DNA of 59,323 nt from Roseivivax jejudonensis (GCF_900172265.1 NZ_FWFK01000011.1:1-59323), one strand, 5' to 3'; shown: positions 18,413-26,911, counted from the first letter of the stretch. Program-made: numbers and translations. Notes: a model not told the origin generated them from the sequence alone.

Positions 18413-19510
18413 TCAATGGATCGTAGGCATGCATGCGATCGTCTCCGCGCGTTCAATCATCCGCATGACTGTTCTAAGGCTCGGCAAGCGTGCCCGTGGA
18501 GGAAGCGATGCCAAACTCTCCTCAATCGCAGATATTGCGAGGTCCGGAAGCTTTCTTCGCTCGGCTTCGCGGCGCGCGAAATCCTGCAGGTCCTCTCGCG
18601 ATATATCGGAAAGCTGCAACGGCGGGCACCTGCTGAGGAGTGGTTCGGGCAATCCCTCAATACTGTTTGCTGTGAGAACCCACCCGACCCAAGACATATC
18701 AAACTGGATACGGAAATATGGACAATGCCATGTCGAGGCGGTCGATAACTCAAGCAGCGGCAATAGGGCGTCGGTGATGCTAAACCGGATTCCCTTGCTG
18801 GAATACACGTCGCCCGCCTTCTCGACCTCATCAACCACCACGATCGGACTTGCGTTCTTCTCTCGAAGAATAGTCGTCACGACCTTCCCTGGTTCGCCGT
18901 TCGCCCACCCACGCTGTGATCCGACAATTGAAAAGCTCGCCGGTTCCGATGTCGCCTCGACCATGGAAGTGGGGCGCTCGAGGTACTCTGCGAGCCGACG
19001 CGCCCAGAAGGACTTGCCGATACCGGGCGGCCCGACCAGAAGGAGTGCTGGAAAACGAAAGCCCGGCTCATCGCAACGGACCGACCGCCGCATTGCGTGC
19101 CACACGCATTCAGTGGCCGGGGCCATCCATGGCATCTCTTCGTGAAGACTAGAAGCGACAACGTCCGCCTCGTGCTCGTTCGAAATACCGCTGACTGTCA
19201 GGCCGTGCCTTAGCCCTTCCAATCGAGCTCGATCCTGATCTTTGAGATGGTCCATGCCCGTTGAGGCATGCAGCCGCTCAAGATATGCCATTGCCCGATT
19301 GGCGATGCGGATCTTCTCCCTTCTCGAGACGATCGCATGCGGCGCGAGTTTGTCGTCTTCGGAGATGCGACCAGCCGAGAATTCGGCTTCCTGTCGGGAA
19401 ATACGAAGGTCTTTGAGAAAGCGTTGAAGCCGTTGCTCCACGTCGTCGAGGCGAGGAATATTCTCGTAGAAACGAACGTTGGAAAATGGGATCTTCGTCG
19501 TCTTCGGCAT
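18413..19510 (-). CDS. Lon-like AAA ATPase, no protease domain
   Basis: A 365-residue AAA+ protein with a helical N-terminal third, Walker A in LLVGPPGIGKSFWARRL (about residue 160) and Walker B in PIVVVDEVEKAG (about 222). It resembles the ATPase module of Lon, but ends shortly after the small domain and lacks the Ser-Lys protease domain. The start is ATG 19510, with AAGGA ten bases upstream; the open frame extends further upstream without a plausible site. It is read in the same direction as the HEPN-like gene but 518 bases away. Single Lon-like AAA proteins occur in mobile islands; the function here is unknown. Confidence 0.75.
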   Translation of the reverse strand: MPKTTKIPFSNVRFYENIPRLDDVEQRLQRFLKDLRISRQEAEFSAGRISEDDKLAPHAIVSRREKIRIANRAMAYLERLHASTGMDHLKDQDRARLEGLRHGLTVSGISNEHEADVVASSLHEEMPWMAPATECVWHAMRRSVRCDEPGFRFPALLLVGPPGIGKSFWARRLAEYLERPTSMVEATSEPASFSIVGSQRGWANGEPGKVVTTILREKNASPIVVVDEVEKAGDVYSSKGIRFSITDALLPLLELSTASTWHCPYFRIQFDMSWVGWVLTANSIEGLPEPLLSRCPPLQLSDISREDLQDFARREAERRKLPDLAISAIEESLASLPPRARLPSLRTVMRMIERAETIACMPTIH

Positions 19511-19974
19511 GGAAGTGTCCTTTCGACATACGGCGCCACGCGGTTCGAGCGCGGGCTGACCCCGCCTGTTCAGGCGGTGGACGCGGTTAATGTGAAAGGC
19601 TCCGGAACCTTGGAACAGACGATGAACACCAAGGCTTGAACGAGTCAACTCGGGCGCCGCTGCGAGCAGATCTCAGTGAGTTTGAGCGGGAATTCTCGAC
19701 CAATCAAATTTTCAATATGCTGATTTTAAATGATATTTCATTGAGGAACAAACCTTTGGACTTTTGGCCTTAAGAAAATTCGGCAGGCTGTGTTAGCGCT
19801 AGCGCAGTAAAGCTGACTTTCTTCGCAAAACCGGTGTTTGGATTTCGTTCTCCAACTGCACGATGGCGACCCCGGCAGGAGTGCCAGAAAGCCCGAAAAC
19901 ACACGATAAATCGTTGCCAGCGGAAACAAGGACCGCGACGGCAGAACAGCTACTTACGATGGAGTGGAAAAGCG
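19511..19974. other. AT-rich boundary between island and phage, tRNA-end-like sequence
   Basis: No gene is supported in these 460 bases. The middle (19690-19760) is notably AT-rich. At 19864-19882 the sequence TGGCGACCCCGGCAGGAGT reads, on the reverse strand, like the 3' end of a tRNA gene (GGGGTCGCCA). Phages often recombine at tRNA 3' ends, so this could be an attachment-site remnant at the phage edge. No second copy was found in the window. Confidence 0.35.
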
Positions 19975-20415
19975 ATGACCAGATGCAACGTCAGGATCGA
20001 AGACCAGCACTTTCACGAGATGCACCATGCGCTCGGCAATCCGTGGCCGGATGAGATCGCGGGCGAAACATACCGAAACTACTTCGCCACCGATGCTGAC
20101 AGCGACACAGCTGATCGCATGCGAGCCTCGTCTCACTGGACAAACGGAAGTGCCAAGTTTGGCATGATTTACTTCCACGTCACTGATGAAGGAAGGCGGG
20201 CGTTGCTCAAGTTCATGCGCGATCATGTGGCCATCCCGGCCCGATACATAGTCACCTATCGCCACCACAATGGTAGCAGCGTTGTGGCCGCTAAGAACCG
20301 TTCTGCCGCACGCTACGCAGCTTATCAGCACGCGGATGTAGACTGGCCGTTCATGGAGTTTGCCGCAAACATACGGTCAATCACGCTTTACGCACCGGCA
20401 CTCACCCCCGCCTAG
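19975..20415 (+). CDS. Phage-edge hypothetical protein
   Basis: A 146-residue protein of unknown family, soluble and histidine-rich (EDQHFHEMHHALGNPWPDE), with GMIYFHVTDEGRRALLKFM and a C-terminal RNRSAARYAAYQHADVDWP reading like a small folded domain. ATG 19975 was taken because GGAG lies upstream and the frame before it is not protein-like. It reads rightward with the next gene, convergent with the tailspike, and is probably a moron at the phage end. Confidence 0.65.
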   Translation: MTRCNVRIEDQHFHEMHHALGNPWPDEIAGETYRNYFATDADSDTADRMRASSHWTNGSAKFGMIYFHVTDEGRRALLKFMRDHVAIPARYIVTYRHHNGSSVVAAKNRSAARYAAYQHADVDWPFMEFAANIRSITLYAPALTPA

Positions 20416-20450
20416 GCCGGTGTCCCTGCAAAGGAAGAGAAGGGAAGACG

Positions 20451-20663
20451 ATGACGGATGATCTGGTGAAGCGGCTGCGGGCCGCCTATAGCCGTTGGAG
20501 CAACCCACCATCGCCAGAGCTACCGGACGGCGCTCGCATCGTCCTTGAGGCCGCGGATCGCATCGAGCAGTTGGAGGCAGCACTGCGGGACGTAACCGAG
20601 CGGCATCAAGTGACGCATTGCCACGCCGCCGCCCGCGCCGCTCTCGCCCCACAGCGAGGTTAG
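20451..20663 (+). CDS. Small phage protein, coiled-coil
   Basis: 70 residues with DLVKRLRAAYSR, ARIVLEAADRIEQLEAALRDV and an Ala-rich end. This is the plan of small accessory proteins common in the early regions of proteobacterial phages (Ead/Ea22-like), of unknown role. ATG 20451 follows AAGGGAAG. It ends 26 bases before the tailspike end, tail to tail. Confidence 0.7.
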   Translation: MTDDLVKRLRAAYSRWSNPPSPELPDGARIVLEAADRIEQLEAALRDVTERHQVTHCHAAARAALAPQRG

Positions 20664-20688
20664 AGCGCTTCCCTCACGTTCCGTCTCA

Positions 20689-23600
20689 TCACGCGTACCA
20701 GTCCCAGAGAGCCGGCGCCCTCAGATACTCGCGCCATTCGTCGTAGGTGCGCGGCGGCGTGGGTTTGCGGAACGGAGCGCCATCCAGAATTGCACCGCTG
20801 CGCCAATCGAGATGCTGCCGGGGTCCAGCACGATGCTCGCCGCTGTTGACCGGAGACCCGTCGCCAAACTCCAGGGGCGAGCCGTCTGCCCGCTTAAGAT
20901 CACCAACCCGCAGCCGGTAATCATGTGTCGCCGGATCGCCCGAGAACAGACGGGCGATGTCCGCCTCGGTCAGCCTGATTGAGTTCTGGTCGATTCCGTC
21001 GGACGCCATCGCCGAAAGGTAGGTCTGCCAGTTGGCCTCAGTGTCGATGCGATATTGCGTGCCATCGACCCGGATCGACGGAATACTTGAGCCGGCCAGT
21101 ATATAGACGTTGTAATCCATATCAATCGGCCCGCTGCTCGGCAGGTCTATATTCACAAGATCGCTAATGCCGGTGACCGTTTCGCGTCGATTAATGACGA
21201 TGTTATGCGACCACGTCAGACCCCCACCAACAGCAGAAAACACCGCGGCCCTTACATTATAGTCGTCAAGCCAGTGCAGATTGTTTCGGAACGCGGGCTG
21301 GCACAATGCTGAGAACAAGGCATGAGCTGCCTGCGACCCCGGAGCCAAGTGGAAAACGCAGTCCTCGACCGTATTGATCGGCGGATTTTCGGTGTTCGCT
21401 GAATAGCCTGCTGGAGCGGCAAGATAGAGTCCGTAAATACCGATCCCGAAAAACAGACCTCGTCTGATGTCACCGTAGCGGTCTGGGTTCGCGACCGTGC
21501 TGTGCGGAATTTGGACGAATCCGTCTTGACCGAAAAACTCGGTTTCTTCCCATTCTGGCGTCGCGAGCGCGCCGTTCCAGACATACCCAGTCGCAACGTT
21601 GTTCGCGATCACCACCGCATAGTCGCGATCCGAGCCGGTCACTGCATTCAGAGCGGACACACTCGTGTAAACCTGCACATCGTCGGCCGTCGCGAGGTAA
21701 TCGGACACGTCCAGCTTGCCGCGAATACTAGTGCTGATCTTGCCGCCATTGTGCACAAAGGGTTGGTGCAGGGTGATATTGCGTAGGCCGGTGCCGCCGG
21801 CCGCGCCGCTGTCGTGACAATAGACCGCCTCATTGCCGCCGCGATAGTAATCCGGCCAGATCACGTGCAATCGCGTGGCCTCGGCATCTGCCAGCGGGCC
21901 GGCGTCGCGATAGACTGTGATCGGAATCGGTCCAGCGCGCGGCGTTTGAACAGCAGCGAAAGCACCGGTGTCTTCCATCGTGCCGCACCCGATGATCAGG
22001 TTGTGCTTCGGGCCCCAGGCAGCGCCGCATCGCACAAGACGGGCGTCGTCTCCGCTCACAATCGAGCCGTGCCCGTCCACTTGCCTCTGCGCGATCACAC
22101 CCTCTATCGTCACGCTGTCCATAAGGAAATCGGGCGTGCTGGCGAGCTGGTCGAACGTCCCGATCCCGCCCTTGTATTTCGCGATCCGGATCGTCTTGCC
22201 GCTGAACGTGTCGCCACGCGGGCGGTAGAACAACGTCACCAGTTGATCATTTGCGCCGGCGGCGGTGTCATCGTCGCCCCGCACGCCGACGTGCAGCCTC
22301 CCTGGCTTTGCATTCGCGGCGGTCTTGTCTTCCGCGTATTCCGACGGGAAGACCCGACCCGTGGATGTTTCGACCTCGAACACGGTGAATTCCGGGTCGT
22401 TGATCATACGCACGGCGTCCTCCCATTCCCAGTCGAGTGAGTAGAGATTACCGGTTGCAGCGGACCAAGCGCCGGATGAAACAGCCTCAGAGCACTCAAA
22501 AACCGGAAGCTCGCCTTCGCCTGCACCAACGATTGAGCGCACACCGCCGGGAAACTCCAGCGTGCGGCCCTCGAACGCGCTGCCCGTCTGGATCGCAACG
22601 CCGGAATCCGCGTGCGGGCATAGGTAGGCCAGCCAGGTGTCGGACGACGCGGACAGATCATTGCCAGCGAAGCCCCGCACATACGCAGTCGCGGTATCGC
22701 CGCGCGGGTTCTCCACAAAATAGGCCGCGCCGCTCGCAGCGGCCACATCGGCAATGCTGGTCTTGCGTTCGATCTGGTTCGGACGCCCGATCGGGTCGCT
22801 TGCCGCCACGTAGGCAATTGCCCATTCCGCCTCGGGCGGTGCGGCCGTCGCGCCTCGTGTCAGCGTGATTTCGTAGACCCCTGATTGTCCGCTGACAGCC
22901 GCAAAATCACCGTTGCTCAGCGTCTCCCGCCGGATCAATCCGGCGACGGTCTGCTTTGCCACGGTCGACTTGTGGCCCCGCCCCGCATCGTCTGGGGCGT
23001 TTCCATCGAGCCAGAAACGCGACCCGGTCGCCAGACCTGCCACTCGACCGCGCTTCGTTTCATCCCGGGCACGCCGAGCACCGGAACCCTCATGGTCAAG
23101 CGAGACCCGTTGCCAAGACGTGTCGCCCAGATCGGCGCTGTTTTTCAGCAGAGCTGTCGCGGCCGTGCCGCCGACCGGCAAGTCCGCCTTCTGATGGTCG
23201 GCGGCCAATCCGATCTTGAGATCGATCTGCGTCAGTTCGCGCCCGGAAACCGACGAAAACGACCCGCTCTTTCCGTAGAGGCGCAGGCTGTCGAACCCTT
23301 TTGCCACGCCCAACACGCTCTGAACCGGCAGCGCAAAGGTCCGCGTCGTGCCGCCGCCCCTGAAGTCGAGAAGGATATCCTCAATCTCGGTCCATGCGTC
23401 CTCTTCGAAACGATTCCGCATCTGCACGGCGAACGTCCCGTGATCATTGTTGAACGCACCGGCCACCGTCACGGTGATTTCGGAGGCGATGACGCGGCTC
23501 CCGCGCGGCCATTCAATCGCGTAAATGTGCCGATCCGCCTCCGTGCCCGCGCCGTCGTTCGCGCCGGAAAAGCCGAGAACAGTCGCGTTGCTGCCGTCGA

Positions 23601-24153
23601 TCAGATTGGCGGGTTCTGCGCTGGTCCCTTGCGCGCGCGCCGAGAGGATCTCGCGACGATCGCCTTCACCGCCAAGACCGGAATATGCTGTATCCGGAAA
23701 AATACGCGTGAGGGCGTCCTGAACATCGGATTGCAAGCTGCTCTGATCGCTGAATAGCGTCCAATTGACGTCATCCGTGCCGAGCGTCGTCACGGTGCTG
23801 CGGGCGAAGTAGGTCCGGCCGCCGTTGGTCGTGCCGCCGTCGACGTAGACCAGGGCCGCGCGCACCTCGGCTGCGGCGTTCATGTCGGTGGCGCGCGACC
23901 ATGCACCCGAGGCCGAGACGTAGATCCCGTTCTCGGCTGCGTCGCTCTGATCCTTCACCAGCACCCGCGAGCCGGACGTGGTCACCCCGTCGATCGTCTG
24001 CTCGCCGGACAGGGTGATGTTGCCGGTCGTTGCCGCAGCGACCGGGCCTCCCGGCACAGGCCGCGTTCCGGTCACGGCAAGCTGTTCAACGGAGTTTACG
24101 CGATCTTCAAGTCCCGAAGCCTCGCCGCCGATAAGTGTGTTCAGATCAACCAT
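20689..24153 (-). CDS. Phage tailspike / tail fibre, 1154 residues
   Basis: A very large receptor-binding protein. Residues about 25-140 are a module common in phage fibres (TTGNITLSGEQTIDGV, RVLVKDQSDAAENGIYV, TDDVNWTLFSD). The long centre and C-terminal half have many short Asn/Gly turns and repeated strands (ITLHQPFVHNGG, SHNIVINRRETV), as in right-handed beta-helix spikes. No catalytic motif is evident, so depolymerase activity cannot be claimed. It is the last gene of the leftward late set, three bases after a 41-residue gene. The C-terminal FRKPTPPRTYDEWREYL is a recurring fibre end. Confidence 0.85.
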   Translation of the reverse strand: MVDLNTLIGGEASGLEDRVNSVEQLAVTGTRPVPGGPVAAATTGNITLSGEQTIDGVTTSGSRVLVKDQSDAAENGIYVSASGAWSRATDMNAAAEVRAALVYVDGGTTNGGRTYFARSTVTTLGTDDVNWTLFSDQSSLQSDVQDALTRIFPDTAYSGLGGEGDRREILSARAQGTSAEPANLIDGSNATVLGFSGANDGAGTEADRHIYAIEWPRGSRVIASEITVTVAGAFNNDHGTFAVQMRNRFEEDAWTEIEDILLDFRGGGTTRTFALPVQSVLGVAKGFDSLRLYGKSGSFSSVSGRELTQIDLKIGLAADHQKADLPVGGTAATALLKNSADLGDTSWQRVSLDHEGSGARRARDETKRGRVAGLATGSRFWLDGNAPDDAGRGHKSTVAKQTVAGLIRRETLSNGDFAAVSGQSGVYEITLTRGATAAPPEAEWAIAYVAASDPIGRPNQIERKTSIADVAAASGAAYFVENPRGDTATAYVRGFAGNDLSASSDTWLAYLCPHADSGVAIQTGSAFEGRTLEFPGGVRSIVGAGEGELPVFECSEAVSSGAWSAATGNLYSLDWEWEDAVRMINDPEFTVFEVETSTGRVFPSEYAEDKTAANAKPGRLHVGVRGDDDTAAGANDQLVTLFYRPRGDTFSGKTIRIAKYKGGIGTFDQLASTPDFLMDSVTIEGVIAQRQVDGHGSIVSGDDARLVRCGAAWGPKHNLIIGCGTMEDTGAFAAVQTPRAGPIPITVYRDAGPLADAEATRLHVIWPDYYRGGNEAVYCHDSGAAGGTGLRNITLHQPFVHNGGKISTSIRGKLDVSDYLATADDVQVYTSVSALNAVTGSDRDYAVVIANNVATGYVWNGALATPEWEETEFFGQDGFVQIPHSTVANPDRYGDIRRGLFFGIGIYGLYLAAPAGYSANTENPPINTVEDCVFHLAPGSQAAHALFSALCQPAFRNNLHWLDDYNVRAAVFSAVGGGLTWSHNIVINRRETVTGISDLVNIDLPSSGPIDMDYNVYILAGSSIPSIRVDGTQYRIDTEANWQTYLSAMASDGIDQNSIRLTEADIARLFSGDPATHDYRLRVGDLKRADGSPLEFGDGSPVNSGEHRAGPRQHLDWRSGAILDGAPFRKPTPPRTYDEWREYLRAPALWDWYA

Positions 24154-24156
24154 GTC

Positions 24157-24282
24157 TTACTCCGCCTCGTAGGTGACGTATTCGCCGTCGTAGGTGACGG
24201 GCTCGCCGTTGTAGAAAACTGCGTTTGCAGGAATACCCCCGCCCCGCCGATTGCCCAGCCCGAGATATAGCCCTAGCCTCAT
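24157..24282 (-). CDS. Small phage protein, 41 residues
   Basis: ATG 24282 opens MRLGLYLGLGNRRGGGIP and ends GEYVTYEAE, with two YNGEPVTY/YDGEYVTY-type repeats. It is directly upstream of the tailspike with a three-base gap. A similar Gly-rich start followed by a short beta motif recurs before phage fibre genes, so a small tail-tip or chaperone role is possible. No function is assigned. Confidence 0.55.
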   Translation of the reverse strand: MRLGLYLGLGNRRGGGIPANAVFYNGEPVTYDGEYVTYEAE

Positions 24283-24426
24283 GATGTGCCCCTATTCGAT
24301 ACCTTGACGCTCAGGATCTCGCCTGCCGATTGCTTTATTCGGATTGTAGGATATAATTGACGGGCCGGAAAGGCGTTGCTGCGCCTGACCGACCCTAACC
24401 ACATTGCGATGATTGGAGCATCGAAC

Positions 24427-25005
24427 ATGGCTAAAAAGCCCCTACCCTGCCCGACTGTCCTGCGTCAACTGCTTGACTACAACCCCGAAACCGGAGTCCT
24501 GACTTGGAAGCATCGGCCTACCTGGGTTTACAAGCCCAAGAAGGTCTCTCCGCAAACTCGCGCTAACAGATGGAATGCCACGTGGTCTGGAAAGCCCGCG
24601 CTGAACCTTGTGCGAAGTGGCTACAAAGGTGGATCTATTTTCTCCGTAACCGTCGAGGCACAGCGCGTCGCTTGGGCTATATACTACGGCGAGTGGCCGA
24701 GCGACCGGCACATTGACCACATCAACGGAGATCCGACCGACAACCGGATCTGCAACCTGCGACTTGCTACGCGCTCTCAGAACAACCAGAACGTCCGATC
24801 CGCCAAGGGCTCTTCATCGCGCTACAAGGGCGTGGCGTGGGATAAGTCGCGCGGCAAGTGGACGGCCGGCATCAAGCACAATTACAAGCGTCACAACCTC
24901 GGGCGCTTTGACTGCGAAGAAGAGGCAGCCCGCGCTCACGATGCGGCGGCGCTACGGATCTATGGCGAATACGCCAAACTCAATTTCCCGCCAGCCCCGC
25001 TGTAA
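24427..25005 (+). CDS. HNH homing endonuclease with AP2-like domain
   Basis: A 192-residue free-standing homing nuclease. The N-terminus DYNPETGVLTWKHRP is typical of HNH-3 proteins. The HNH core is DRHIDHINGDPTDNR followed by NLRLATRSQNNQN. The C-terminal YKGVAWDKSRGKWTAGI, then AARAHDAAALRIYG, is an AP2 DNA-binding domain. ATG 24427 follows GGAG; ATG 24409 is also in frame. It is inserted rightward between the lysis and tailspike genes, against the local direction, as expected for a selfish element. Confidence 0.9.
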   Translation: MAKKPLPCPTVLRQLLDYNPETGVLTWKHRPTWVYKPKKVSPQTRANRWNATWSGKPALNLVRSGYKGGSIFSVTVEAQRVAWAIYYGEWPSDRHIDHINGDPTDNRICNLRLATRSQNNQNVRSAKGSSSRYKGVAWDKSRGKWTAGIKHNYKRHNLGRFDCEEEAARAHDAAALRIYGEYAKLNFPPAPL

Positions 25006-25107
25006 ACTTGACGCGAGCGAACACCTCGGCTTCGTCGCGCATGGCTTCGATATCCTCGGATGAGATCATTGCGTTTCCGTGCTGTTGTGTTACGATTTCA
25101 GAGTAAA

Positions 25108-25191
25108 TGCGGCGTGCCCGAGCGGTCTAAGGGTGAGGGACGCCAAAAGCCGGATAGCGCCGGACCGTGGGTTCGAATCCCACCGCCGCAT
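25108..25191 (+). tRNA. tRNA-like sequence, class II, degenerate anticodon arm
   Basis: Acceptor TGCGGCG pairs fully with CGCCGCA. The D arm is CCC, loop GAGCGGTCTAA, GGG. A variable arm CCGG-ATAGCG-CCGG and a perfect T arm (GTGGG TTCGAAT CCCAC) follow. These fit a class II (Leu/Ser) tRNA. The segment between D arm and variable arm (25134-25149) is too short and does not form a five-pair stem with U33, so the anticodon cannot be read. No CCA is encoded. It may be a decayed phage tRNA or an attachment-site remnant. Confidence 0.55.
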
Positions 25192-25395
25192 TTACTTTCC
25201 ACACCCCGCCTCAGTGATAATCACCACGTCCGTTGCGGGCTCTCCTACAGCGTCAGGAGTGGCCTCCAGGTTGCTTTCCAACCCGGCCCGCAATTCCGTG
25301 ACAGGCACTCTCAGCGCCCCGCACATGGCCTCGTCAGTCGCAATCACCGAGCAGCCGGTCGCGCCAGTTAGCGCCAGCACAGCGAGAATTCGCAT
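25192..25395 (-). CDS. Rz1: Rz1-like outer-membrane spanin lipoprotein
   Basis: 67 residues from ATG 25395, with a lipoprotein signal MRILAVLALTGATGC whose lipobox ends in Cys 14. Its first 62 bases overlap the end of the Rz-like gene in another frame, which is the classic Rz/Rz1 arrangement. It should be the outer-membrane partner that fuses with the inner-membrane spanin at lysis. The mature part is not Pro-rich, unlike lambda Rz1. Confidence 0.75.
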   Translation of the reverse strand: MRILAVLALTGATGCSVIATDEAMCGALRVPVTELRAGLESNLEATPDAVGEPATDVVIITEAGCGK

Positions 25396-25528
25396 CGTCA
25401 ATCCTTTCCCGTGTTTCGATGGTATCGCGCGCGCGGTCCAACTCAGCGGCATCGCGGCCGGTGAAATACATCCACGTCAGGGCAGTGACGCAGAACACGA
25501 TGATTGCGCCGGGTATCCAGAGGTTCAT
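25334..25528 (-). CDS. Rz: Rz-like inner-membrane spanin
   Basis: 64 residues: one N-terminal membrane segment (IPGAIIVFCVTALTWMYF) then a charged helix (AAELDRARDTIETRERIDD) and a short Cys-containing tail. This is the layout of i-spanins, though shorter than lambda Rz. It overlaps the upstream gene by four bases (ATGA) and the Rz1-like gene out of frame. The pairing and order after holin-like genes support the role. Confidence 0.72.
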   Translation of the reverse strand: MNLWIPGAIIVFCVTALTWMYFTGRDAAELDRARDTIETRERIDDANSRCAGANWRDRLLGDCD

Positions 25529-25791
25529 CGCGCCACCTTTGTGTTCCGATAGGCAACGTATCCTGTCACAACCGCCATGATCCAAATCCCCGCAGCGCTG
25601 TCGGCATAGACAAACAGCCACGCGGCAACGCCAGCGAGGGCCAGTTTCGCCACCCACCAGAGCCGCCCGAAATACGACATGAAGAAACGCACGACGGGGT
25701 TAGCCTCACGCCCGCCCCGCTCCAGCGCCTCTATCGTGGTGATGATGTCGAACAGCGTAGCAATGCCAAATGCGATGAGAGCGGCGGTCAT
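25525..25791 (-). CDS. Three-span membrane protein, DUF5658-like
   Basis: 88 residues. It begins MTAALIAFGIATLFDIITT, followed by GGREANPVVRFFMSY, a pattern of the DUF5658 membrane family, then two further hydrophobic spans. ATG 25791 overlaps the upstream stop (ATGA) and has GGATGG upstream. Located between the holin-like and spanin genes, it is probably a second holin or an antiholin, by position only. Confidence 0.65.
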   Translation of the reverse strand: MTAALIAFGIATLFDIITTIEALERGGREANPVVRFFMSYFGRLWWVAKLALAGVAAWLFVYADSAAGIWIMAVVTGYVAYRNTKVAR

Positions 25792-25988
25792 GTGGTCCAT
25801 CCGTTCTTCTTCGCAACGGAATACACCGCCTCTGTCACAGCGCCGATCAACGCACCGGCAATGGCGAGGTAATCCGGATCAACGGCAATAGCCTGTCCAG
25901 TTTCTGGGCTGACAACACCGTAGGCGACGAGAGCGCCAGCGAAATACCGCATGGCAATGCGCGCCAGCGGGGCAACGGGAATGGTCAT
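25788..25988 (-). CDS. Putative holin
   Basis: 66 residues with two Ala/Gly-rich hydrophobic segments (ALARIAMRYFAGALVAYGVV and YLAIAGALIGAVTEAVYSVA) and a charged C-terminus KKNGWTT. Size, topology and position after the endolysin fit a class II holin. ATG 25988 has GGAGG six bases upstream; a longer frame to 26066 reads as non-protein. Confidence 0.7.
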   Translation of the reverse strand: MTIPVAPLARIAMRYFAGALVAYGVVSPETGQAIAVDPDYLAIAGALIGAVTEAVYSVAKKNGWTT

Positions 25989-26038
25989 TTGCGACCTCCG
26001 AAGATGCTGAAGGGGCGACCGGAGCCGCCCCGATTGAG

Positions 26039-26227
26039 TCATACAAAGTTGGCTTTGACAGCCCACATTGCCGCTTGCTCATAGTTCGTCAGCGCAATAG
26101 AGCGCTGTCGGTTTTCCGGAACGTTGGTTCGGATATATTCCATAAGCTCCTCCGTCAGCCGCTTGGTTTCGGCCACAACGTCAGAGCCAGAAGGATTGAA
26201 CTCGGGGATCGTAGTTTCGTTGCTCAT
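26039..26227 (-). CDS. Small protein resembling the Acb2/Tad1 hairpin family
   Basis: 62 residues. A disordered start is followed by two helices, the second RQRSIALTNYEQAAMWAVKA (residues 40-59). The pattern Arg-x-x-S/L-A-L-T-x-x-E-x-A-x-MWA-x-x-A is the one I recall for the small phage family related to Acb2, a cyclic-nucleotide sponge that counters CBASS. Acb2 itself is longer and diverged. AGGAG lies upstream of ATG 26227. It lies between endolysin and holin, where small accessory genes often sit. The family link is a visual match only. Confidence 0.55.
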   Translation of the reverse strand: MSNETTIPEFNPSGSDVVAETKRLTEELMEYIRTNVPENRQRSIALTNYEQAAMWAVKANFV

Positions 26228-26287
26228 AGCATTCTCCTAGAGCTATCGCGGTTGACGCTCCGCGCGGCGAAACCCCGTTTTGGGGAA

Positions 26288-26911
26288 TTACTTGCCAAAG
26301 ATGCTGAGAAAGAAGGACACCAGCGCGGCCCAGATGCCCTGAGAAGGCACCTCCTGCGCGGGCTCGGGTGCAGGCGCCTGCTTGGCCTTTCGCACAGCAT
26401 CCATAAAGTCACCGACGCTCACGTGCGCTTTGTTCAGGCTGTCTCCGGCGTAATAGCTTTGCCCTTTACGAACGACGCGAGTGCCGCGACGAACGTCTGT
26501 CACAACGGGCAGGCTGGCCCATTCCTTCGCCAGCGAGTTGCAGAACTTCTCCAGTGACAGCTTGCCTTGCAGATAGTCTTGATATCCGCGCCGAAACAGA
26601 AGGGTGGTGGCGAGCCGATCCTGGCCGCCCTCGTCAAACATATCCGTCACGGACATGCCCGCGTCGCGATAAAGGCCGCGCAGCGTATCTTCGAGGATCT
26701 GGTATTTGCCGGCAGCCTCGCTCATGTAAAGCGGGTCAATGCTGTCCTGCCATGCGAGCACTTCGCCAATGGTCATGGACGTAAGCTGGCGCGGGCGGTG
26801 CTTGGACTTAATCCCGCCCCACACGATATTGTAGTCACCGCCGCTTTCAGGCTGAGCGATGAAGTTTAGCAGCGGTCGCGCTTGGGCAACCACCCGAGGG
26901 GTGATCTGCAT
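26288..26911 (-). CDS. Endolysin (lysozyme-like muramidase) with C-terminal hydrophobic tail
   Basis: 207 residues. The N-terminal domain has FIAQPESGGDYN with the putative catalytic Glu 22, then AAGKYQILEDTLRGLY and GGQDRLATTLLFRRG, a lambda-lysozyme-like (GH104-type) plan. A linker rich in Pro/Ala/Glu follows. The protein ends in a hydrophobic segment (IWAALVSFFLSIFGK). There is no Sec signal, so release would depend on the holin, or the tail may tether the enzyme to the membrane. It is the first gene of the lysis cassette. Confidence 0.8.
   Translation of the reverse strand: MQITPRVVAQARPLLNFIAQPESGGDYNIVWGGIKSKHRPRQLTSMTIGEVLAWQDSIDPLYMSEAAGKYQILEDTLRGLYRDAGMSVTDMFDEGGQDRLATTLLFRRGYQDYLQGKLSLEKFCNSLAKEWASLPVVTDVRRGTRVVRKGQSYYAGDSLNKAHVSVGDFMDAVRKAKQAPAPEPAQEVPSQGIWAALVSFFLSIFGK

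Noticed and set aside
20689-24153. Diversity-generating retroelement around the tailspike, as in BPP-1
   Set aside because: No reverse transcriptase gene or near-duplicate template/variable repeats were found near the fibre genes.
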